From the NCBI GenBank assembly GCA_001800675.1, contig MGVW01000005.1, forward strand, positions 19,762 to 83,761: a stretch of DNA of 64,000 nt, in the 5' to 3' direction. The notes under the pieces are model-generated. The model had not been told where the DNA came from. It saw nothing but the letters and a program-made list of their open reading frames with translations, and searched no databases. The DNA comes from Euryarchaeota archaeon RBG_13_57_23 (lineage in GTDB: Archaea; Thermoplasmatota; Thermoplasmata; UBA10834). Shown here in pieces: positions 39,968 through 49,918 of this stretch. The position numbers and the translations under genes are program-made. The number at the start of each line of letters is the position of its first letter. Position 1 is the first letter of the stretch.

Positions 39968-40843
39968 ATGGTCACCGAGCAGGAGGATGTATCGAACGCA
40001 GTAGTCGAGCTGCTCCGGAAGACCGTCGTCAGGCTCCCGCAGGATGTCGAGGACGCCATTAGAAATGCATATGCCAGCGAGACTGACGAGGTCCCGAAGA
40101 TGCAGCTGAAGGCAATCGTGGACAACATAGACATGGCGATCAAGGGCAATACGCCCATGTGTCAGGATACTGGCGTGGCGATCTTCTACGTCGATCTGCC
40201 CAAGGGCTGTAAGGTGGATGTCGGGGAGGGCATCGTCGAAGGTGTGCGCAGGGCCACGAAGGAGGTCCCACTAAGGCCGAACGCGGTCCACCCGATCACG
40301 AGGAAGAACCCGGGCGACAATGTCGGCGAGAGGATGCCGTACATCAGCCGGCGCATTCATGACCAGGACTACATCGAGATAACTGTCATGACGAAGGGCG
40401 CGGGCTCCGAGAACATGAGCCAGCTCGCGATGCTCACGCCCAGCCAGGGCCTGAAGGGGATTAAGGAGTTCGTGCTCAACGGTGTGCTCAGAGCGGGCAG
40501 CAACCCGTGCCCGCCCACGATCTTGGGCGTCGGCATCGGTGGTTCGAGCGACATCGCGATGAAGCTTGCGAAGGAGGCGCTCCTCCGGCCGATCAACGTG
40601 AGGCACAAGGACCCCGAGATGGCCAAGCTGGAAACCGAGCTCCTGGAGGCGATCAACATGTTGGGGATCGGACCCATGGGCCTTGGAGGCAAGACGACAT
40701 GCCTCGGCCTCAACATCGAGTACGCATACTGCCACACTGCAAGTCTTCCTGTTGGATTGAATGTACAGTGCTGGGCGGGAAGGCGCGGGACCGTCAGGAT
40801 ATACCCAGACGGCAAGGCGACCTATCCGACGCACGAGAGGTGA
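39968..40843 (+). CDS. fumA: Fumarate hydratase class I, alpha subunit
   Basis: N-terminal (Fe-S) subunit of the oxygen-sensitive two-subunit fumarase, which interconverts fumarate and malate in the citric-acid pathway. The 291 residues carry the [4Fe-4S] cysteines in MCQDTGVAIF, PCPPTILGVG and TTCLGLN. It is paired with fumB, as in many archaea; tartrate dehydratase is the only close alternative. The last part (YPTHER) is normal. Confidence 0.93.
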   Translation: MVTEQEDVSNAVVELLRKTVVRLPQDVEDAIRNAYASETDEVPKMQLKAIVDNIDMAIKGNTPMCQDTGVAIFYVDLPKGCKVDVGEGIVEGVRRATKEVPLRPNAVHPITRKNPGDNVGERMPYISRRIHDQDYIEITVMTKGAGSENMSQLAMLTPSQGLKGIKEFVLNGVLRAGSNPCPPTILGVGIGGSSDIAMKLAKEALLRPINVRHKDPEMAKLETELLEAINMLGIGPMGLGGKTTCLGLNIEYAYCHTASLPVGLNVQCWAGRRGTVRIYPDGKATYPTHER

Positions 40844-40848
40844 TGTGA

Positions 40849-41448
40849 ATGCCCAAGAGGATCAAGACACCAATCTCCGAGGCGGACGCGCGCGCGCTGA
40901 AGGCGGGCGAGACCATATACATGGACGGGATAGTCTTCACAGGAAGGGACGAAGTGCACATCCACGCCCTCGAGTACCTGGAGAAGGGCAAGAAGATCCC
41001 TGTCGATTTCAAGGGCGCGGCCCTCTTCCACTGTGGCCCGATCATGAAGAAGGTCGAGGAGAAGTGGGTCGCGGTCGCCGCTGGACCGACGACCTCGTCA
41101 AGGATGAACTCGCTCGAGCCGGGGTTCATCGAAAAGTTCAGGCCAGGGGCCATCATCGGCAAAGGAGGCATGTCACAACCGACCGTGGACGCAATGAAGG
41201 AGTTCGGGTGCGTCTACCTCGCCTTCACAGGTGGGGCGGCGGTCCTTGCCGCGAAGGGCATCAAGAGCGTTGAGGGAGTCGAGTGGTTCGAGCTCGGGAT
41301 GCCAGAAGCCATCTGGATACTCAACTGCGACAACTTCGGGCCTTTGACCGTGGCTATCGACGCGCACGGGAACAGCCTGTTTGCGGACGTGAATGTGAAG
41401 GTCAAGGAGAACGAGAAGAAGGCGCGGGCGAAACTGGGCCTGAGCTAG
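40849..41448 (+). CDS. fumB: Fumarate hydratase class I, beta subunit
   Basis: C-terminal subunit of the two-subunit fumarase, 199 residues. It shows the conserved AGETIYMDGIVFTGRDEVH, FHCGPIMKK, AAGPTTSSRM, IIGKGGMS and FTGGAAVLAA segments. It starts five bases after fumA, so the two are translated together and form the active heteromer. The catalytic substrate loop GPTTSSRMN is intact. Confidence 0.93.
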   Translation: MPKRIKTPISEADARALKAGETIYMDGIVFTGRDEVHIHALEYLEKGKKIPVDFKGAALFHCGPIMKKVEEKWVAVAAGPTTSSRMNSLEPGFIEKFRPGAIIGKGGMSQPTVDAMKEFGCVYLAFTGGAAVLAAKGIKSVEGVEWFELGMPEAIWILNCDNFGPLTVAIDAHGNSLFADVNVKVKENEKKARAKLGLS

Positions 41449-41476
41449 AACCGAAACGAGCCGCCTTCGGGCCGCT

Positions 41477-43144
41477 TCACTTCAGTTTTCTCACTTTCTT
41501 GTTTTTCGAGCCGCTTTCGCTGTCCTCCGTGACGGAGTCCCCGTCTCCGAGCTCCTCTTCACCTAGCTCCTCGTCGGCGTTCTCCTCCTCGGACTGGTCA
41601 TACACTGCCGGGGTGGTCGACGGGGAGATGAAGGTTCGGATTCTCAGCGCCAGCGCGACGACGAATATGATGAGTGCGAGGGCGAGTGCGAGTAACATCA
41701 TCGAGTGCGCCATGTCAAGTCCCTCGATGAATCCTTCGAAAGTCTCGCGCAGGGGGGTCATCTGGAACTCGATTATCTCGATGGAGCCGTCCACGGCCTC
41801 AACGTCACTGATCTCCAGAGGCCTGTATCCAGTCTTCTCGAACCTGAGCGTGTAGTTGTCGGCAGGCAGCGCGGCGAACTCGAATTCACCGTTGATGTCC
41901 GTGTAGACCGAACGAGGTTGGGGAGACAGGTCGATGACAGTCACGAGGACGTTCACGATCGGGGCGTTCGTCCGAGTATCCTTGACCGTCCCTCGGAGTC
42001 TTGCGCCCGGGAGCCCAGTCATGTTGAAGTTGAGCTGGGTCTCGCCGCCGGGCAGGATCTCGACGCCCGTGACGGACTGGGTCTCATAGCCTTGGATTGT
42101 GGCCACCACAACATAGACTCCGGCTGTGAGGTTCCTGATCTCGTAGTTGCCGTCCGAGCCGGACAGAGTGGAAATGTCCGTGCCGGCGATGGAGATGTTG
42201 GCGCCAACCTTGAGTACCTGCCCAGACCTAACCACTCCGTACAGCCGAGTTGGCTTCTCCTGCAGGTAGAGATCTACCCCCAGCGTGCGGTTACCTCTCG
42301 TGACCTCCACATCGGTCACACTGGCTGCAAGGAAACCTTCTCGTGATGCCGTGACGATGTATTTTCCCTCCGGGACGTTCGTGATGTTGTAGTTGCCGCT
42401 GGGATCGCTCTGGATCGTGACAGTGACCAAGCCGATCTGGACGGACACGTTGGTCGCATTCAGGGGAGTGCCGAGCTGCGAGTGATATGTGCATCCTGAG
42501 ATCGAGCCGTTCTGGGTCACAAGAACGAAGTTGGCCAAGGAGCTGTCAGCAATGGGCACGAACACATCCAGCGTCTGAGGCACATATCCTTGCGCACTCG
42601 CCGTAACGGAATGCGTCCCTCCGGGCAGCCCGTCGAGTCTGTAAGATCCGTTGACAGGAGACACGGACGCAGAATACCCGAGAGAGATGATTGAAACCGT
42701 AGCTCCAGAGATGTACCCTGTCGGGCTGGTGACCGTCCCCAGAATTGTGCTCCCCTGGATCGTCAAGGTAACGTATGTGGTCTGGTTCTCGACTACTGTG
42801 CCATCCTGAGGCAGGCTATCCCAGTAGTTCGATTTGGCCGCCGAGAGCTTGTAAGGAAGGTCGGTCTCGTTGGGTGCAAGGTCATGGATGAGATATGTCC
42901 CATCCGCACCAGTCACTCCGACAGTAGTGCCATTCAGCCTGACCGTGGCGTCCACCACGTATCTTCCGACATTGTCCACGACGGTGACGTTGATGGCACC
43001 CAAACCGGGCGTCTGAAGCGCGGAGACGGTTCGAGGCTCCTCGCTCGAGAATGAGACGATCACACCAGCTCCCACTGCTCCAAGGATCAAGACCAACGCG
43101 ATGATCGCTGTCGGCAGGGAGCTCGAAACCGAATGTCTGGCCAT
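41477..43144 (-). CDS. Surface protein with repeated carboxypeptidase-regulatory-like domains
   Basis: Membrane-anchored exported protein, 555 residues. A hydrophobic segment at about 12-32 (TAIIALVLILGAVGAGVIVSF) leads into about five repeated beta-sandwich domains of roughly 80 residues, each with a TDxxGxYxxxxLxxGxYxVxxxxxGY pattern, e.g. GADGTYLIHDLAPN, NGSYRLDGLPGGTHSVTASAQGY, SGNYNITNVPEGKYIVTASREGF, DGNYEIRNLTAGVYVVVATIQGY and NGEFEFAALPADNYTLRFEKTGY. A second membrane segment at about 484-505 is followed by a very acidic, Ser-rich cytoplasmic tail ending KKVRKLK. Many NxS/T sites suggest glycosylation. Function unknown: adhesion or S-layer attachment are options. Confidence 0.82.
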   Translation of the reverse strand: MARHSVSSSLPTAIIALVLILGAVGAGVIVSFSSEEPRTVSALQTPGLGAINVTVVDNVGRYVVDATVRLNGTTVGVTGADGTYLIHDLAPNETDLPYKLSAAKSNYWDSLPQDGTVVENQTTYVTLTIQGSTILGTVTSPTGYISGATVSIISLGYSASVSPVNGSYRLDGLPGGTHSVTASAQGYVPQTLDVFVPIADSSLANFVLVTQNGSISGCTYHSQLGTPLNATNVSVQIGLVTVTIQSDPSGNYNITNVPEGKYIVTASREGFLAASVTDVEVTRGNRTLGVDLYLQEKPTRLYGVVRSGQVLKVGANISIAGTDISTLSGSDGNYEIRNLTAGVYVVVATIQGYETQSVTGVEILPGGETQLNFNMTGLPGARLRGTVKDTRTNAPIVNVLVTVIDLSPQPRSVYTDINGEFEFAALPADNYTLRFEKTGYRPLEISDVEAVDGSIEIIEFQMTPLRETFEGFIEGLDMAHSMMLLALALALIIFVVALALRIRTFISPSTTPAVYDQSEEENADEELGEEELGDGDSVTEDSESGSKNKKVRKLK

Positions 43145-43178
43145 CGGATATCCGCAGCCTTTCCTATCGGTTCGTTTA

Positions 43179-43187
43179 CATAAATAC
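43179..43187 (-). promoter_or_regulatory. TATA box of the surface protein gene
   Basis: Minus strand GTATTTATG, about 39 bases before the ATG at 43144. Confidence 0.5.
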
Positions 43188-43228
43188 GTTTGCCGCTGTG
43201 AGGACTTTCTCCATCCTGTCTGAAAACG

Positions 43229-43238
43229 TATTAATAGG
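43229..43238 (+). promoter_or_regulatory. TATA box of lhr
   Basis: TATTAATAGG, about 44 bases before the ATG at 43278. Confidence 0.5.
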
Positions 43239-43277
43239 CTTGAAGGATAAGGAAATGGAATTTGACGGTCAGTTCAC

Positions 43278-46200
43278 ATGGTCACTAGAGTCGAGGATAC
43301 GGGAACCACGGACGAGGTACTGTCCCTGATGCATCCGACTGTGTCAGAGTGGTTCAGGTCGAAGTTCGGAGAGGTCACGGAGGCCCAAGGCATGGCAGTG
43401 CCCCTCATCCATGCCCGCAGGAATGTGGTCGTATCGTCTCCGACAGGGTCAGGAAAGACACTGACCGCATTCCTCGCCATAATCAATGAGCTGATACTGC
43501 TGGCAGAGAAGGGGCAGTTGGAGGATAGGATCTACGCTGTCTACGTGTCACCCCTCAAGGCTCTGGCCAACGACATCAACGAGAACCTGATCAAGCCCTT
43601 GTCGGAGATATCCGAGCTCTTCAGGGCAAAGGGCTTGACGCCTCCTGAGGTCAAGGTGGCCGTCAGGACGGGCGACACCCTTCCGAGCGAGAGGCAGAGA
43701 CAAGCGCGCTCGCCCCCTCACATATTCATCACTACTCCGGAATCCTTGTCTCTTGTACTGGCGACACCAGTATTCAGCACCAAATTCGCTGGCGTGGACT
43801 ACGTGGTCGTGGACGAGGTGCATGAGATATGCGATTCTAAGCGAGGCGTGGCTCTTTCGCTCGCCCTCGAACGTCTCCAGAATCTGTGCAAGAAGGAGTT
43901 CGTCAGAATAGGGCTCTCTGCAACAGTTGCCCCGCTCGAGCAGGTCGCGGAGTACCTGGCGGGGCTCAGCGACGGCAGACCCAGGGAGATCAACGTTGTC
44001 GAGGTGTTCAAACAGCGAGATCTCGACCTCAAAGTGCTCTGCCCGACCAAGGACATGACCGCCCTCTCGTTCGAAGTGGTCAACTCGAAGATGTACGACA
44101 TGCTGAAGGACATGATCAACCAGCACAAGACCACCCTGGTATTCACCAACACCAGGAGCGGGGCCGAGAGCGTCGTCTACAAGCTCAAGGAGCGCGGGCT
44201 CGAGAATATCGGTACGCATCACGGGAGCTTGAGCAGGGAGACCAGGATGGATGTAGAGGGAAGCCTGAGGAACGGGCTCCTGAAAGCGGTGGTCTCGTCC
44301 ACATCTCTGGAGCTTGGAATCGACATCGGTTCCATCGACCTCGTTGTCCAGATAGGATCTCCAAAATCGGTGGCAAAGGGCTTGCAACGGGTGGGCAGGG
44401 CCGGGCACCAGTACGGGGGCACCTCGACAGGCAGGATGGTGGTCTTCGAGAGCGACGACCTGGTGGAGTGCGCTGTGCTCTGCAGGGCGGCTCATAGGAA
44501 GATGATCGATCGGGTGACGATTCCGGTCAATTCGTTGGATGTGCTCGCTCAGACTCTCGTGGGGATGTCCATAGAACGCAGGTGGAAGGTCGAGGATGCC
44601 TTCGACCTGATCAGACGTTCGTACTGTTACAGGGACTTGCCGCTGGAGCAGTTCGATAGCGTCCTCAAGTACCTTGGCGGAAAGGAACAGTTCGAGGGCA
44701 TATACGCCAAGCTCTGGTACGATGACAAGGAACGCGTGTTCGGAAGGAAGCGCGGGGCCAGGATGATATATTATCTGAACCAGGGGACGATCCCTGAGGA
44801 GGCGGACTACCAGGTCTACTCCGAGCGCGGCTCGCCCGTGGGCTCCCTCTCCGAGAAATTCGTTGAGCGCCTCTCACAGGGCGACATATTCGTCCTTGGG
44901 GGCAGGAGCTACGAGTTCATCAAGTCCAAAGCGACCAAGGTATTCGTCAAGAGCGCTAGTGGGCGCAAGCCGACGGTTCCGTCCTGGACCGGCGAGATGC
45001 TGCCCAGGAGCTTCGACCTCTCTGTAGCCATCGGCCAATTCCGAGGCGAGATGGAGCAGCGCCTCGGGACGATGCCTGAGCAGGCGATCGCAGCGTGGCT
45101 GAGGGAGGAATTCGGTCTGGATGAGGGGTCCTCTACAACCATAGTCAACTACTTCAAGGAGCAAAAGGCCGTCGCGAAGGTGCCGACGGATTCTAGGCTC
45201 CTGGTCGAAGGGTACGTCGACGCGACGGGCAACAAGAGCGCAATCTTCCACTTCCCGTTCGGCAGGCGTGTCAACGACGCCCTCAGCAGGGCGTACGCAT
45301 CGGTCCTGTCCGAGAGGCTGCGATCGAATGTGACCGTATCGGTGACAGACGACAGCTTCATGGTCACAGTCCCCAGGAGTTTCAAGCTTGAGGAGCTCGG
45401 CGACATGCTGCGCTCAGAGAACTTGGAAAGGATACTGAGGAACGCTGTTCGCGATTCCGAATTGTTCTCGCAGCGGTTCAGACACGTCGCGACCAGGAGC
45501 TTCATGGTCCTCAGGAATTACAAGGGAAAGGAACTCTCCGTGTCGAGGCAACAGCTCCGGTCGAGCCGTCTTCTCGACGCTCTTCACGAGGTCGAGAAAT
45601 TCCCTGTCATAGCCGAGACCTATGAGGAGATACTGACCGAGGTCATGGACATGGAGCACGCGAGGGAGGTGCTCGCATCCATTGAGAGAGGCGAGAGGAG
45701 GATAGAGTATCTGCCATTCTCTGGTGTTCCCTCACCATTCGCGCACAATGTGATCCTCGTGGGCGTGTCCGACATCGTGCTGATGGAGGACAGGAGCATG
45801 CTGCTCAGGGAACTCCACAGGAAGGTGCTGGAACGGGCGCTGGGGGAGGAGGCCGTATCCGAGTATCAATTCGATCCCGATGTCGTCGAGGAGTACTACG
45901 CCGCGAAGTTCCCCCGAATCCAGTCCAAGGAGGACATCATCGGGGCGCTCCGTCTCGTCGGCCCGATGAACATATTCAGAGAGAAGGGAGAGAACATCTT
46001 CTCGCATTCGAAGGTGGCGTTCGACAAGCTCAGATCATGGGGGACAGAGCTTCTGAGGGAAGGCAAGATCCACTCGGTCTGGATAGGGGAGGATCTGTAC
46101 GTCTCCTCTGAGGAGTATCCGCTCTACGCGTGCCTTCACTCGCGCCAGGTTGACCTGGGTCCGAGCGAGAAGGCAATCGTGGACGAGCTCAAGAAATCCC

Positions 46201-48668
46201 CGAGGACCCAGAGCGAGCTCACGGGGCTCATCAAGCTTGACAAGGAAGAGATGAGAGAATCCCTGAGGAAGCTGGAGACCGCGAACATCGTTTTCAGGTC
46301 AGACCTGAGGGGCCAGACAGTGGTCTATTCGCTTGGGGAGTTCGAGTCGATGCCGAGGAAGGACTGTCTCATGGAGGCGGTGTCAAGACATCTCGCATAT
46401 CACGCCCCGATTACCATCGACGACCTCGCGTACGAGGTCGGAGTAACGGAGCAGGAAGCGGAGGAGGCACTCAATGAATTGGCCATGGACGAAATCGTCG
46501 TCTCAGGAAGGTTCGTTGTGGGTGAGCAACAGCAGTTCATGTTGGCCAGGGACTACCTCCGTCTCAAATCCGAGGGCAGACCTGTCTACGACAGGGAGAC
46601 CGTACGGGCGTATTCGGAGCGGAAGCAATTCGGCAAAGTGGGTTCGGTCAGGGAGTTCTTCGACAAGTTCGGCGAGGCCGGGATGATCTATGACATCTTC
46701 CAGCGGGTCGACGGATTTGACATGCAGGAGTTCGGAGATCTCCGTAGCAAAGGGGAGATACTGCTCGGGAGGTTCGTGCGCGGCAGACTGCGCTATGTGC
46801 TTGCGGTAGACGCACCACATTTCCTTGGGGTTTATCGGCGCAATGAACTGGACAGATATGAATCTGAGATTGTTCGGACCATCGAGAGGTTGGGCTCAGG
46901 GACATTCCTGGAGATCGCCCAAGCCACTGGATTTCCTCCTGATCTGATGAGAGAGCACTTCGATTCTCTTGATAGGAAAGGGTATCTCCTGAGAGAGTAC
47001 GACGAGGCCGAGTCGTGGAGTTCTAGGAACGTCTACACAGTCTGCAAATTGGAGCCGGAGATCGAGAACCCGTACGAGCGCATAATAAGGAAATATCTCA
47101 GGGGGTTCGGCCCGGTGACGGTTCTCCAAGCCGCCTCTTACCTTGACGTGGATCCGAGCGAGGCCGAGGTACTCCTCAGAGGCACAGGTGCCAAGAGCAT
47201 ATTCGTGGGCCTCGAGCGGACCGAGATGTTCATACTGCCTGACGAGCTCAGGGAGCTCGACCACGACCACGTTCCCGACGAGAGCCTGCGGATCCTCTCG
47301 CTTTACGACTCCTTCCTGAGCGACAAGTGGACGGAGATAACTTCGAGGTTCGGGGAAGGCTGGATATTCCCACTTGTCAGGCACGGTAGAATCGTTGGAA
47401 TGGTCGAGAAGTGGCTGCTCGCTGGCTCGGTCGAGATCCGCGAGATACTGCTGGACGACCCGGACACTCTCCCTCAACTCATACACTCGTTGGACTCGAT
47501 GATGTCATTCTACAACGCACTGGGCGTTGAGATAATCCGGGTACGAAGCATACTTGGGACAGATGTCTCCGAGGTCAAGGACGGGCTTAAGAGCGAGTTC
47601 CTCAAGCACGGCTACTCCGAATCGAACGGAATGTTGGTCAAGGGCAGGCTTGTCACGGAATGCTTCGATCTTCAGCAGATACTGGAAGTCGCATTCTCCA
47701 TGCAGCACCTGACTGGCGCCTCGAAGTTCAAGGACATGAATCAGGCGCTGGAGGCTTATGGAGGGCTTCGCTCGAACCAGGAGGCGCTTCTCCGTGTCAA
47801 GAAGTTCGAGCCGATCCCCAAGCTCCTGAAGCGCGGAGTGGTCCTCAGAGGTCATCTCATACCGGACAGGGTCGGCTTCTGTACCCCTGAGGCGGCCAGC
47901 TTGTACAGATCCGCGCGGTTCAGGGACCTCAGCGCAGACGAGAAGATCGTCACGCGCATCATCAAAGACCAGGAGCCTGTCAAGAGGGACCGACTGCTGG
48001 ATCTGTCCCCGCTCGGACACGATGACACAATCGAGGCACTCAAGGCCTTGTACAGTTCATCCAGGGTCTACATCGACAATTCCAATGCGTATGTCTCCTC
48101 CAAGCGACAGAGGACTTCGAAGGAGGCCGCATGGACGAAGGTCATGGGACGAATCTTTGACAGCTTCGGGATAATGAGCGCCGAGTCCCTTGCGCTCCTG
48201 CTCGGCCACGAGATACCGATGCGCGAGCTGAGGCGCTGTCTACGGAGTCTGGAGGATGAGGGCAGATTGGTCAAGGGTTACATGCTCCGAGGGTCCGGGA
48301 CCTTGCACTGGGCCAGCACCGCAGCCTTTGAGATGCTAGGCAAGGCGAAGTTCTCCGAGATCTTCGTCATGTCCCCGGGGGACATGGTCATCCAGTATCT
48401 CAGGGCCACCTTCCGCAACCTGTTGCCCGAGACGGGCAGGTTCGCCATATTCCGCGGCACCGAGCTCATCGGATCGTTCGAGGGGAAGTTGAAGGGCGGC
48501 ACTCTTGAGATATCGAATGCGCAGGGCGAACCGGGGTGCGAGAGGATCATATCGGACTACGCGAAGAAGCTCGGCCTTGCTGCATCTGAGCGCGAGGAGG
48601 GGCGGATGTCCGAGTGGGAAATCATCGATTTCTACCAGAAGACTCACCCTGGCATGGGCGCCGACTGA
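43278..48668 (+). CDS. lhr: Giant Lhr-type superfamily 2 helicase
   Basis: ATP-dependent DNA helicase/translocase of the Lhr family, 1796 residues. The RecA-like core has Walker A SPTGSGKT at 54-61, VVVDEVHE (DEVH box) near 175, GLSATVAP, FTNTRSGAE and QRVGRAGH motifs; the Lhr winged-helix and beta-sheet bundle follow to about residue 870. The rest is a very long Lhr C-terminal region with repeated winged-helix segments, ending in an AlkZ-like stretch (RDRLLDLSPLGHDDTIEALKALYSSSRVYI; about 1590-1720). It is longer than the roughly 1500-residue bacterial long-form Lhr, while many archaeal Lhr-core proteins stop near 900. Such helicases act in DNA repair, some as nucleic-acid glycosylases through the C-terminal domain. 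Confidence 0.92.
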   Translation: MVTRVEDTGTTDEVLSLMHPTVSEWFRSKFGEVTEAQGMAVPLIHARRNVVVSSPTGSGKTLTAFLAIINELILLAEKGQLEDRIYAVYVSPLKALANDINENLIKPLSEISELFRAKGLTPPEVKVAVRTGDTLPSERQRQARSPPHIFITTPESLSLVLATPVFSTKFAGVDYVVVDEVHEICDSKRGVALSLALERLQNLCKKEFVRIGLSATVAPLEQVAEYLAGLSDGRPREINVVEVFKQRDLDLKVLCPTKDMTALSFEVVNSKMYDMLKDMINQHKTTLVFTNTRSGAESVVYKLKERGLENIGTHHGSLSRETRMDVEGSLRNGLLKAVVSSTSLELGIDIGSIDLVVQIGSPKSVAKGLQRVGRAGHQYGGTSTGRMVVFESDDLVECAVLCRAAHRKMIDRVTIPVNSLDVLAQTLVGMSIERRWKVEDAFDLIRRSYCYRDLPLEQFDSVLKYLGGKEQFEGIYAKLWYDDKERVFGRKRGARMIYYLNQGTIPEEADYQVYSERGSPVGSLSEKFVERLSQGDIFVLGGRSYEFIKSKATKVFVKSASGRKPTVPSWTGEMLPRSFDLSVAIGQFRGEMEQRLGTMPEQAIAAWLREEFGLDEGSSTTIVNYFKEQKAVAKVPTDSRLLVEGYVDATGNKSAIFHFPFGRRVNDALSRAYASVLSERLRSNVTVSVTDDSFMVTVPRSFKLEELGDMLRSENLERILRNAVRDSELFSQRFRHVATRSFMVLRNYKGKELSVSRQQLRSSRLLDALHEVEKFPVIAETYEEILTEVMDMEHAREVLASIERGERRIEYLPFSGVPSPFAHNVILVGVSDIVLMEDRSMLLRELHRKVLERALGEEAVSEYQFDPDVVEEYYAAKFPRIQSKEDIIGALRLVGPMNIFREKGENIFSHSKVAFDKLRSWGTELLREGKIHSVWIGEDLYVSSEEYPLYACLHSRQVDLGPSEKAIVDELKKSPRTQSELTGLIKLDKEEMRESLRKLETANIVFRSDLRGQTVVYSLGEFESMPRKDCLMEAVSRHLAYHAPITIDDLAYEVGVTEQEAEEALNELAMDEIVVSGRFVVGEQQQFMLARDYLRLKSEGRPVYDRETVRAYSERKQFGKVGSVREFFDKFGEAGMIYDIFQRVDGFDMQEFGDLRSKGEILLGRFVRGRLRYVLAVDAPHFLGVYRRNELDRYESEIVRTIERLGSGTFLEIAQATGFPPDLMREHFDSLDRKGYLLREYDEAESWSSRNVYTVCKLEPEIENPYERIIRKYLRGFGPVTVLQAASYLDVDPSEAEVLLRGTGAKSIFVGLERTEMFILPDELRELDHDHVPDESLRILSLYDSFLSDKWTEITSRFGEGWIFPLVRHGRIVGMVEKWLLAGSVEIREILLDDPDTLPQLIHSLDSMMSFYNALGVEIIRVRSILGTDVSEVKDGLKSEFLKHGYSESNGMLVKGRLVTECFDLQQILEVAFSMQHLTGASKFKDMNQALEAYGGLRSNQEALLRVKKFEPIPKLLKRGVVLRGHLIPDRVGFCTPEAASLYRSARFRDLSADEKIVTRIIKDQEPVKRDRLLDLSPLGHDDTIEALKALYSSSRVYIDNSNAYVSSKRQRTSKEAAWTKVMGRIFDSFGIMSAESLALLLGHEIPMRELRRCLRSLEDEGRLVKGYMLRGSGTLHWASTAAFEMLGKAKFSEIFVMSPGDMVIQYLRATFRNLLPETGRFAIFRGTELIGSFEGKLKGGTLEISNAQGEPGCERIISDYAKKLGLAASEREEGRMSEWEIIDFYQKTHPGMGAD

Positions 48669-48689
48669 GAATGGACAATAGTACAGTAG

Positions 48690-49013
48690 GTGTCCGGATC
48701 TAATCCGATTCGTGGTCGATATCGGTTTGTTGGGCGGAGGATCCTGTCCCTCTTCCTCAAGCCCATGAGGGAGATACCTTTGGCCGCCATGGGGGCGCTA
48801 GTGGACGGAGTGGTTGCCGCGATTGCGTCTTTCTACTTGCCTTCTGAGGTTTTCGCGATCGAGGAGTGGATAGTGCTCGTGATCAATTTCCTGGTCGTCG
48901 TATCCATCACACACTTGTTCTTCCACTTCATCGAGGATTTGTTGTTGGTCGGCAGGATGGTCCTCGATTGGAAGCCCACAGTGGTTATTGTCGGGCTCGT
49001 CGCGATAGCCTAG
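48690..49013 (+). CDS. Small membrane protein
   Basis: Unknown protein of up to 107 residues with three hydrophobic segments: about 32-48 (AAMGALVDGVVAAIASF), 59-79 (EWIVLVINFLVVVSITHLF) and 97-107 (VVIVGLVAIA), starting at GTG 48690. An alternative ATG at 48765 (MREIPLAAMGALVDG) is possible. No family recognised. It starts 22 bases after lhr and may share its transcript. Confidence 0.45.
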   Translation: MSGSNPIRGRYRFVGRRILSLFLKPMREIPLAAMGALVDGVVAAIASFYLPSEVFAIEEWIVLVINFLVVVSITHLFFHFIEDLLLVGRMVLDWKPTVVIVGLVAIA

Positions 49014-49043
49014 GGCGTCCTGACACTGATGGACCTGCCGATT

Positions 49044-49898
49044 CTATCTTACCTCTGAGAAAGCGCACGCGTCTTCCTGAGCTGCAGATCTCTCGTTGAA
49101 GTACAGGTACTCCTGGGCATAGCCGGAGTATTCTCCGAATCTCTCAGAGGCAAACTCGCTGAGCCTACGATACGATCCTTTCACGTGATATAGCCTGCCG
49201 AGAGCGCGTTCGATCCAGATATCGATCGGGAAAGCCTCGAGCTTTCCGAAACCGAAAAGCGAGACGCAGTCCGAGACCTTCTCACCGACGCCGTCTAGTT
49301 CCAAGAGCCTCTCCTTGAGGTCCGGGTACTCCAGTCGAGTCATGGATTTCATCTCGTTCGGCGTGAGAGAGTCGCACAATCCAGTCACATACTTGGCCCT
49401 ATATCCGAGACCGCAACGCTCAAGCTCCTTCTCCGAGGCCTCTCCGAGCCTCTTGATGGTCGGGAAGGCGTGCGCCCCACCCGGGATGGGCTCTCCGTAT
49501 TTCGTGCAGAGCGTGTCGATCATCTTCTTGATGCGCGGTATGTTGGCATATGTTGCAAGAGTGTAGCTGACAAGACACTCCCACTCATCCATTTTGACGA
49601 TCCGGAGACCGCGGTACTCCTTCATCCCTCGCACCAGGACTTCGTCCTTGGCCAGGGCTCTTTGGATTCTGGCGACGTCGTCATCTGCTCGCAGATACTC
49701 TCGGACTAGCCTCACGACACTGTTGTCCTCGGTGCTTGCATTGATGGACACTGATCTGGCAGACTGCCTCAGCGTCAGCTGGTATTTCCCCACGATGCCT
49801 GTCCATGAACCTCGCTCTAGCTCCTTCCACCTGAAGGTTTGACCACAATCCAGAGTGAGTGTCAGGTCAAGCGGGCTAATCTCTGTCTTGAAAATCAT
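49044..49898 (-). CDS. ogg: 8-oxoguanine DNA glycosylase, OGG1-like
   Basis: Base-excision repair glycosylase/AP lyase, 284 residues. The N-terminal domain has CGQTFRW; the helix-hairpin-helix is LLELDGVGEKVSDCVSLFGFGKLEAFPIDIWIERAL, with the catalytic Lys207 (GVGEK) and the essential Asp226 (PID), the OGG1 pattern. The helix before it (YANIPRIKKMIDTL) corresponds to the lesion-recognition helix of OGG1. It is of the eukaryotic-type OGG1 group, not the short AGOG enzyme. It lies near lhr, which may also act in repair. The stop is about 25 bases from the end of the small membrane protein gene, convergent. Confidence 0.9.
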   Translation of the reverse strand: MIFKTEISPLDLTLTLDCGQTFRWKELERGSWTGIVGKYQLTLRQSARSVSINASTEDNSVVRLVREYLRADDDVARIQRALAKDEVLVRGMKEYRGLRIVKMDEWECLVSYTLATYANIPRIKKMIDTLCTKYGEPIPGGAHAFPTIKRLGEASEKELERCGLGYRAKYVTGLCDSLTPNEMKSMTRLEYPDLKERLLELDGVGEKVSDCVSLFGFGKLEAFPIDIWIERALGRLYHVKGSYRRLSEFASERFGEYSGYAQEYLYFNERSAAQEDACAFSEVR

Positions 49899-49918
49899 TC
49901 AGAAGAACTTCCCGCACT

